This document shows positions 1-4,673 of a stretch of 5,958 nt of DNA, piece by piece (position 1 is the first letter of the stretch; the number at the start of each line of letters is the position of its first letter). A program made the position numbers and the translations under genes. The DNA is from Clostridia bacterium (GTDB lineage: Bacteria > Bacillota > Clostridia > Oscillospirales > CAG-272). The notes beneath the pieces were generated by a model, which was not told the origin of the DNA, made no database searches, and worked only from the letters and a program-made list of their open reading frames with translations. The stretch is from the NCBI GenBank assembly GCA_017382555.1, contig JAFOAB010000070.1, forward strand, positions 1-5,958. Direction: 5' to 3'.

Positions 1-929
1 ATAAGCATGGAGAGAACCGCTCTGCGTATTCTTGCATTTGTATATCTCTTGGTGGCAAGCTTCGCATATATATCGTCAAGCCCTTCCGCGCCTGATGCCG
101 TGTTAACGATTCTTCTGCCAAGACCGCCTCCGCATTCAGCATACTCGTCGGCAATTTCGCTATTTACGTTGCGAAGGGCGTATATAACTGCTTTTTCGGC
201 ATTTTTGAGTGTAGCACCAAGCTTGCCGAGGCTTTTCGCCTCTCTTAGTACCTCGGCTGTTTCGTTTGGACAAAACTCAAGCCAGTCCTCATCATTTATG
301 ATTTTATCACGCAATAGGGAAGCGGAGCAAATCCCATTTTGCGATACCTTGGAATCGTGATCGGCACCGTATCGCTTAATAAATATCGGCTCTAAATTGT
401 AACCGCCCTTGTAAATTGCGCGTAAATATTCTATCGCCAATATATTGTTCGGCAAAACCGATTGCTCTGCATGTTTATCGGACAGGTGGTTTTTAATTAT
501 TATCTCCGTTAATCGAGGGGAAGATATCTCAGGTGAGTCATTTCGAAGCTTGTTAAGCATCTGTATATACTCATCACTTACGGTAAAAAGCGCGATTTCC
601 TTCAAAATTTGCGGATCATCGCATTCACAGCCGAAGGCAAGCGAATCGCAGAATTTGGAGGCGATATGCACGCCTGCGGCAGCAAAATATTCAGCACCGC
701 TGCAGGAGTAAGGATAGGGAAGCTCCAGCACCAAATCGCATCCGCCGGAAAGCACTGCCGCCTTTGCCCTGAAGTATTTATCAGTAATATGGCAGTTGCC
801 TCTTTGTGAGAAGGTTCCGCCAAGTATTGACACTACGCCTTCCGCGCCCATCTCGCGGACTTTATCCGTTTGATACTTATGTCCGTTATGGAATGGGTCA
901 TATTCCGATATAATAGCAACTCGTTTCAT
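1..929 (-). CDS. tmcAL: tRNA(Met) cytidine acetate ligase TmcAL (YlbM family), 3' end missing
   Basis: This cytoplasmic enzyme is known in Bacillus subtilis to activate acetate with ATP as acetyl-AMP and to acetylate wobble cytidine 34 of elongator tRNA-Met (ac4C). The reading frame is open from ATG at 929 to the left edge, giving 309 codons of a protein that is usually about 400 residues, so roughly the last 90 are outside. Visible family motifs are EYDPFHNGHKY at residues 9-19, holding the HxGH-type nucleotidyltransferase motif (H14, G16, H17); FSQRG at 40-44; DLVLELPYPYS at 65-75; FGCE at 99-102; NNILAIEYL at 161-169; IKRYGAD at 184-190; SASLLR at 202-207; and KRYTNARIRR at 294-303. The start is supported by GAGGTGA at 934-940, five bases after AGGTG. 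It is divergent from ackA, whose product acetate is its substrate. No frameshift or missing key residue was seen. Family assignment is firm. Confidence 0.95.
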   Translation of the reverse strand, partial: MKRVAIISEYDPFHNGHKYQTDKVREMGAEGVVSILGGTFSQRGNCHITDKYFRAKAAVLSGGCDLVLELPYPYSCSGAEYFAAAGVHIASKFCDSLAFGCECDDPQILKEIALFTVSDEYIQMLNKLRNDSPEISSPRLTEIIIKNHLSDKHAEQSVLPNNILAIEYLRAIYKGGYNLEPIFIKRYGADHDSKVSQNGICSASLLRDKIINDEDWLEFCPNETAEVLREAKSLGKLGATLKNAEKAVIYALRNVNSEIADEYAECGGGLGRRIVNTASGAEGLDDIYAKLATKRYTNARIRRAVLSML

Positions 930-946
930 TCTATCACCTCGCTTAT

Positions 947-975
947 ATCATAAACCAAAATTAAAAAAAATGCAA
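947..975 (-). promoter_or_regulatory. Candidate promoter of tmcAL
   Basis: Read on the minus strand, TTGCAT (970-975) is followed by 17 bases and then TATGAT (947-952), a five-of-six match to the -10 consensus. The -35 matches only at TTG. Transcription would start near position 940, at the edge of the GAGGTGA ribosome binding site, so the leader would be only about 11 nt. This short leader and the poor -35 make the call weak; the AT-rich spacer offers other possibilities further upstream. Confidence 0.3.
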
Positions 976-986
976 TATTAGTGTTA

Positions 987-1000
987 AAATATCAATATTT
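987..1000. other. AT-rich palindrome upstream of the ackA -35, possible operator
   Basis: AAATAT (987-992) and ATATTT (995-1000) form an inverted repeat around a 2-bp centre and end two bases before the ackA -35 hexamer. The position would suit a regulator of ackA, or of tmcAL on the other strand. In a spacer this AT-rich such a repeat can easily arise by chance, and it does not match a regulator consensus I recognise. Confidence 0.2.
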
Positions 1001-1002
1001 AC

Positions 1003-1031
1003 TTGCTTTTTTCGTAAATATCCTTTATAAT
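1003..1031 (+). promoter_or_regulatory. SigA-type promoter of ackA
   Basis: TTGCTT (1003-1008), a 17-base spacer and a perfect TATAAT (1026-1031) make a near-consensus housekeeping promoter. The predicted transcription start is about 1037-1039, leaving a leader of about 46 nt before the ackA ATG at 1084. The strong -10 agrees with the high-expression codon use of ackA. Confidence 0.8.
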
Positions 1032-1056
1032 ATTTGCGTTTAATTATTTTACAGAA

Positions 1057-1076
1057 AGGTGTCCGGTTATTCCGGA
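1057..1076 (+). promoter_or_regulatory. ackA ribosome binding site with a hairpin between it and the start codon
   Basis: The best Shine-Dalgarno match is AGGTG at 1057-1061, but it ends 22 nt before ATG 1084, too far for normal use. The 15 bases immediately after it form a hairpin: TCCGG (1062-1066), loop TTATT, CCGGA (1072-1076), five pairs of which four are G-C. If folded, the effective spacing becomes 7 nt, in line with the 4-8 nt spacing of the AGGT-type sites of tmcAL, the minus-strand ATPase, coaE and the aminopeptidase in this window. Alternatively the weak GGA at 1074-1076, 7 nt from ATG, acts as the site and the hairpin masks it. The pairing is directly visible; the role is inferred. 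Confidence 0.55.
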
Positions 1077-1083
1077 AAAGAAA

Positions 1084-2289
1084 ATGAACGTACTTGTTGT
1101 AAATGCAGGTTCCAGCTCTCTTAAGTATCAGCTTTTCGATACTACAAGAAACGTAGTTCTCGCAAAGGGTCTTTGCGACAGAATCGGTCTTGACGGTAAG
1201 ATTACCCACAAGCAGCTTATTAACGGTAATACCTATGAGGCAGAGATAAGCATGCCTAACCACGCTGAGGCTACCAAGCTCGTTGTTAAGTGCCTTCTTG
1301 ATGACAACTACGGTTGCGTTAAGAGCATGAACGAGATCGAGGCAGTAGGTCACCGTATCGTCCACGGCGGTGCTTACTTCTCTGAGTCTGTTCTTCTCAA
1401 CGACGACGTGCTTGCAAAGCTTGAGCTTTGCCGCGATCTTGCACCCCTTCACACCGGTGCACACATCATGGGTATTCAGGGATGCCTCGAGGCAATGCCC
1501 GGCACTCCCCAGGTTCTCGTATTCGACACCGCATTCCATTCCACCATGCCCAAGCCCGCATACGTATACGGCATTCCTTACGAAATGTACGAGAAGTATC
1601 AGGTTCGCCGTTACGGCGCACACGGTACCTCCCACCGCTACGTAGCTGCTGAGTGCATTAAGCTTCTCGACAAGCCTGTTGAAGAGACCAAGGTTATCAC
1701 CTGCCACCTCGGCAACGGCTCCTCCATCTCCGCTGTTAAGGGCGGTAAGTGCATTGATACCAGCATGGGCTTCACCCCCCTCGCAGGTGTTGTAATGGGT
1801 ACCCGATGCGGCGATATGGACCCCGCAATCGTTCCCTTTATTATGGAGAAGGAAGGCTTCACTCCCGACGAGATGAACGCATTTATGAATAAGAAGTGCG
1901 GTCTTCTCGGTGTTTCCGGTGTATCCTCCGACTGCCGCGACGTAAACGATGCTATTGATAACGGCAACGAGAGAGCAAAGCTCGCTATTGACATTCTTGC
2001 ATATCAGATCAAGAAGTACATCGGTTCCTACACTGCCGCAATGAACGGTCTTGATGCAATCGTATTCACCGCGGGTATTGGCGAAAATAATGATTCTCTC
2101 CGTGCCGATATCATGAAGGATATGGAGTTCTTCGGCATTAAGTTTGATGAGGAAGCAAACAAGAACTTCAAGCGCGGCGAGGTAAATCTTCTCTCCGCTC
2201 CCGACTCCAAGGTAAAGGTTTACATGATCCCCACAAACGAGGAGCTTGTAATCGCATCCGATACCGAGAAGCTCGTATCTGCTCTTTAA
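1084..2289 (+). CDS. ackA: Acetate kinase
   Basis: AckA catalyses acetyl phosphate + ADP = acetate + ATP in the cytoplasm, the energy-yielding last step of acetate fermentation. The 401-residue product has the usual family length. The N-terminal phosphate-binding signature is NAGSSSLKY (7-15, with N7), followed by GHRIVHGG (89-96, R91), H123, VFDTAFH (147-153, D148), YGAHGTSHR (177-185, H180), HLGNGSS (208-214), GTRCGDMDP (239-247, R241), GIGENN (331-336) and PTNEE (383-387). These cover the catalytic and substrate residues known from the Methanosarcina enzyme. The first in-frame ATG fits the family N-terminus. It has its own promoter (1003-1031) and terminator (2298-2329), so it is probably monocistronic; no pta is present in the window. 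All 28 lysine codons are AAG and the first 208 codons contain no TTA, CTA or TCA, signs of strong selection for expression. After H123 it reads TGAHIMGI where most family members have NPPN or NPAN. Confidence 0.98.
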   Translation: MNVLVVNAGSSSLKYQLFDTTRNVVLAKGLCDRIGLDGKITHKQLINGNTYEAEISMPNHAEATKLVVKCLLDDNYGCVKSMNEIEAVGHRIVHGGAYFSESVLLNDDVLAKLELCRDLAPLHTGAHIMGIQGCLEAMPGTPQVLVFDTAFHSTMPKPAYVYGIPYEMYEKYQVRRYGAHGTSHRYVAAECIKLLDKPVEETKVITCHLGNGSSISAVKGGKCIDTSMGFTPLAGVVMGTRCGDMDPAIVPFIMEKEGFTPDEMNAFMNKKCGLLGVSGVSSDCRDVNDAIDNGNERAKLAIDILAYQIKKYIGSYTAAMNGLDAIVFTAGIGENNDSLRADIMKDMEFFGIKFDEEANKNFKRGEVNLLSAPDSKVKVYMIPTNEELVIASDTEKLVSAL

Positions 2290-2297
2290 TAACGTTT

Positions 2298-2329
2298 AAG
2301 GCGGTGTGCAATGCACACCGCCTTTTTTT
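2298..2329 (+). terminator. Rho-independent terminator of ackA
   Basis: GGCGGTGTGC (2300-2309) pairs perfectly with GCACACCGCC (2313-2322) around a 3-nt loop; AA at 2298-2299 extends the stem into the following run of seven T (2323-2329). It lies 8 bp after the ackA stop codon. It separates ackA from the convergent minus-strand gene, whose stop codon (TAG, 2332-2330) lies directly beside the T run. In the minus direction the stem is followed only by TTAAACGTT, so termination of that gene here would be weaker. Confidence 0.96.
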
Positions 2330-3352
2330 CTATAGTACTGATGAAATATCCTTCACAATTTCCCGGTCATACTTTTCCTTTCTTTCAAAGTCCATTGTTG
2401 CTCCGTAAATTGCTTCCATCTCAAAATGGATCTTACGTATAACTTCTAAATGAGCAAGCGCCGCTTCCTTGTGTATTTTATAAGTGGTGATATATTCTTG
2501 TGGTAACACGTAGCTTTCGATGATATCTTCCTTTGTAATCGCAGCCCCATTAATATCAACACACGAAATACATACAGAGGAAGCAGGGAAGTAGAGCTCG
2601 TTATAAAAGCATCCCGTTATAGGATCCGGAGCTGCCCATATTTCCCCCAAAATATTCGATGAAGATATCACGTATTCACATACGGCGGAGCAAGTGATGG
2701 GGTCAGGTATATAATATCTTTTCTTCGCCCCAAAGCCTTGATTATCAAGGCTTTTTACTCCGTTCATTGAAATTGCCCTAACTGGTCGTTTTATTATCGT
2801 GGTATTGTTTTTGTTTTCTATAAAAGAGGCTATGAAATTGTGTATAACGTCCTTTTTCAGATGGGTTATCCTTTCAAATACCAATGCTTTGTTAGCCATC
2901 CCTGCCATTTTCAGATTGCTGTAAGCCTTTTTGTATTCTTCGCTCTTTTTTTGCTGTAGATTGAGTATTGCGGGGCGGTTTCTTCTCAGCTCTTTTTCGT
3001 TCCAAAACCTTGTAAGATCCACCAATTTGCCCACCGCACCGGGCGATGTAAGAGGACGCGGATGGGGCGGTGTTGAATCGCAAGCGAAAATTCTGCGTCC
3101 GCTTTTGGGACTTGAGATTTTAACCGCATCAAGCGAGCTTGGGTCGGATGAGCAGAAATATCTTTCACATTCATATTCCGCCGCTTTCCCGTATTCGTAG
3201 ATTTTGTTCAGCAAAGATGATTTTCCCGTTCCCGGACCTCCTACTATGTTGTACACCATCGTGTTTTCGGAATCCGAGTCGACACTACTGTAGTAAGAAA
3301 TAAAACCGTTTTCAGAGTTTGCTCCCGCAAAAAATGAATTATTTGTTCCCAT
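2330..3352 (-). CDS. P-loop ATPase of unknown function (resembles the clostridial PRK06851-type family)
   Basis: This 340-residue protein of unknown role has a clear Walker A motif GGPGTGKSS (38-46). Around it are features I recall from an uncharacterised ATPase family of clostridia and bacilli: FFAGANSENGF (7-17), FCSSDPSSLDAV (66-77), CDSTPPHPRP (91-100, for the usual DGTAPH) and PGAVGKLVDL (104-113). A charged, probably helical stretch follows (about 117-180). Members often carry a second ATPase unit. Here residues about 189-265 seem to be its remnant: RAISMNGVKSL (192-202) recalls the opening of a unit and NELYFPASSVCIS (251-263) its strand region, but no GxxxxGKS is present between them. 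The C-terminal KIHFEMEAIYGATMDF (307-322) again fits the family. No signal peptide or membrane segment is evident, so it is probably cytoplasmic. The start has AGGTGA (3356-3361) four bases after AGGTG. It is monocistronic, convergent with ackA and divergent from coaE, so the context does not reveal its role. Confidence 0.8.
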   Translation of the reverse strand: MGTNNSFFAGANSENGFISYYSSVDSDSENTMVYNIVGGPGTGKSSLLNKIYEYGKAAEYECERYFCSSDPSSLDAVKISSPKSGRRIFACDSTPPHPRPLTSPGAVGKLVDLTRFWNEKELRRNRPAILNLQQKKSEEYKKAYSNLKMAGMANKALVFERITHLKKDVIHNFIASFIENKNNTTIIKRPVRAISMNGVKSLDNQGFGAKKRYYIPDPITCSAVCEYVISSSNILGEIWAAPDPITGCFYNELYFPASSVCISCVDINGAAITKEDIIESYVLPQEYITTYKIHKEAALAHLEVIRKIHFEMEAIYGATMDFERKEKYDREIVKDISSVL

Positions 3353-3372
3353 AAATCACCTAATATGTTTAT

Positions 3373-3400
3373 ACTATAATTTATGCTAAACCCCTTGCAA
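3373..3400 (-). promoter_or_regulatory. Candidate promoter of the minus-strand ATPase gene
   Basis: On the minus strand TTGCAA (3395-3400), a 16-base spacer and TATAGT (3373-3378, five of six) form a plausible SigA promoter. Transcription would start near 3366, giving a short leader of about 14 nt that still contains the AGGTGA site at 3356-3361. The -35 hexamer is its own reverse complement and is also the -35 of the coaE promoter. Confidence 0.55.
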
Positions 3401-3423
3401 TAATTCGCGCATTTTGTTATAAT
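3395..3423 (+). promoter_or_regulatory. SigA-type promoter of the coaE operon
   Basis: TTGCAA (3395-3400), a 17-base spacer and TATAAT (3418-3423) are followed by coaE. The -10 is of the extended type, with TG at 3415-3416 one base before TATAAT. The predicted start near 3430 gives a leader of about 27 nt holding GGGAGGT (3442-3448), eight bases after AGGT from ATG 3457. Confidence 0.8.
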
Positions 3424-3456
3424 GTAGTGAAATAGTATTTTGGGAGGTCTGCGATA

Positions 3457-4074
3457 ATGGTAATCGGCATCACCGGCGGAAGCGGGGCAGGCAAAAGCGT
3501 TGCTTGTAAATATCTTTGCGCACGCGGCGGCTCGGTTATTAATTGCGACAAGGTTTACGCATCTCTTGTTGATACTCCCTCCTCATTAACCAAAATGCTA
3601 TCTAAGGAGTTTGGACCTGAAATATTGAAGGCTGACGGTTCTCTTGACAGAAAAACGCTTTCCTCCATTGTTTTCGGCAGCGAAAGCAAGGAACCGCTTA
3701 AGCGTTTGAATGCAATTACACATCCTGCGGTCATTGCCGAGGTGAACCGATTGATAACGGAAGGCTTGAAAAACAATATTCCTTATTTTCTTGTTGACGC
3801 ACCTCAGCTTTTTGAGGCCGGTGCGGACAGCATTTGCGATTGCACTGTCTACGTAACCGCCGATAAGGAAAAACGTTGCGAACGAATTGTTGCCAGAGAC
3901 AGCATATCAAATCAATCCGCAATGCAAAGGATAAGCTCTCAGCTCAGTGATGATTTTTTCTTTTCGCGTTGCGACTATACGATACTAAACAACGGCACAG
4001 AGGATGAGCTTGCCGAAAAATGCTTCAAGCTTCTCGATCTGCTTGAGATACACGATAACGGAAACGACATATGA
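3457..4074 (+). CDS. coaE: Dephospho-CoA kinase
   Basis: CoaE phosphorylates the 3'-hydroxyl of dephospho-CoA with ATP, the last step of coenzyme A synthesis in the cytoplasm. The 205-residue product is of normal length. It shows the Walker A loop GGSGAGKS (7-14), the substrate-binding aspartate region INCDKV (around D31), DGSLDRKTLSSIVF (60-73), LNAITHPAV (84-92), the VDAPQLFEAG lid/core motif (113-122, usually P-LLFE), the ARD segment of the lid (146-148) and the late RISSQ and LNNGTEDEL motifs typical of the family. The conserved Q before the lid arginines appears replaced by a basic residue, which is seen as ordinary variation. The start is fixed by GGGAGGT at 3442-3448. Lysine codons are split evenly (7 AAA, 7 AAG), unlike ackA, suggesting modest expression. 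Its last codons overlap the next gene by ATGA, so the two are probably translationally coupled. Confidence 0.96.
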   Translation: MVIGITGGSGAGKSVACKYLCARGGSVINCDKVYASLVDTPSSLTKMLSKEFGPEILKADGSLDRKTLSSIVFGSESKEPLKRLNAITHPAVIAEVNRLITEGLKNNIPYFLVDAPQLFEAGADSICDCTVYVTADKEKRCERIVARDSISNQSAMQRISSQLSDDFFFSRCDYTILNNGTEDELAEKCFKLLDLLEIHDNGNDI

Positions 4075-4646
4075 AAAAAGCTATATTCAGAAGCCTTGCC
4101 GTGCTTATAATAATCGGCCTTTCAATATCGTTCGGATTGATTTACACAAGAATGTACGAGCGATATGAATACAAATCATATCCATGCGGATTCGAGGAGA
4201 TAGTGACCAAATATTCGGAAAAGTATGGCGTTCCCTCGATAATCGTTTATTCGATAATCAAAACCGAAAGCGATTTTCAAAGCAATGCCGTATCCTCCGC
4301 AAATGCGGTTGGACTTATGCAGATAACCTCCGACACCTGCGATTGGGTTGCAATGAAGCTTGGAGAAAAAAGTGAATTTGCACTTATGTACGATCCCGAA
4401 ACCAACATACGTTACGGAACGTATCTCATCTCATATCTCAAGCTTGAATACGGCAACTGGGATACCGCGTTTGCCGCCTACAATGCAGGCCTTGGCAGAA
4501 TCAACTCTTGGCTTGAGGATGAAAGATACTCCGACGGAAACGGTGTTTTGAAGGAAATACCGATTGACGAGACGCGCGCCTACGTTGAAAAGATCAATGA
4601 GACTTGGAAAATTTATAAGCGTCTATACCCTGAGCTTGATAATTAA
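4071..4646 (+). CDS. Membrane-anchored lytic transglycosylase, SLT domain (GH23)
   Basis: This enzyme is expected to cleave the MurNAc-GlcNAc bond of peptidoglycan and leave 1,6-anhydro-MurNAc ends, acting outside the membrane. The 191 residues hold one N-terminal hydrophobic segment (about 7-25, after MKK) with no lipobox cysteine, so it is probably a signal anchor. The catalytic domain then runs to the end: the SIIKTESDF motif (61-69) with catalytic E66, AVGLMQIT (79-86), NIRYGTYLISYL (112-123), AAYNAG (135-140) and the late IPIDETRAYVEKI (163-175). The ATG overlaps the coaE stop as ATGA; only a weak GGA lies ahead (4060-4062), consistent with translational coupling. A small SLT protein after coaE is, as far as I recall, a frequent arrangement in clostridia, though no functional link is established. 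There is no cell-wall binding repeat, so substrate choice is not evident. Confidence 0.93.
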   Translation: MKKAIFRSLAVLIIIGLSISFGLIYTRMYERYEYKSYPCGFEEIVTKYSEKYGVPSIIVYSIIKTESDFQSNAVSSANAVGLMQITSDTCDWVAMKLGEKSEFALMYDPETNIRYGTYLISYLKLEYGNWDTAFAAYNAGLGRINSWLEDERYSDGNGVLKEIPIDETRAYVEKINETWKIYKRLYPELDN

Positions 4647-4673
4647 AAAATTCACATAAACGAGGTAAAAACA

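Noticed and set aside
7..823. Plus-strand open frames opposite tmcAL (7-360, 445-711, 609-809)
   Set aside because: They lie over a minus-strand frame with clear TmcAL motifs along its whole length; no ribosome site or recognisable protein features.
974..999. Possible Rex or CcpA (cre) operator ahead of ackA, suggested by GTGTTAAAA and nearby AATATT repeats
   Set aside because: Only a half-site resembling GTTAA is present, with no matching TTAAC arm at the right distance, and no cre-like sequence was found near the promoter.
961..1707. A 248-codon open frame on the minus strand opposite the start of ackA
   Set aside because: It is in exact codon register with ackA (codon pairs 1705-1707), so it is open simply because ackA avoids TTA, CTA and TCA there. 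It has no ribosome site, and the composition is that of a complement of biased codons. ackA itself is certain.
4560..4673. Separate promoter for the M18 aminopeptidase (TTGATA 4636-4641 with CATAAA 4655-4660, or TTGAAA upstream)
   Set aside because: Spacers are 13 bp or otherwise far from 16-18 bp; no acceptable -35/-10 pair was found.
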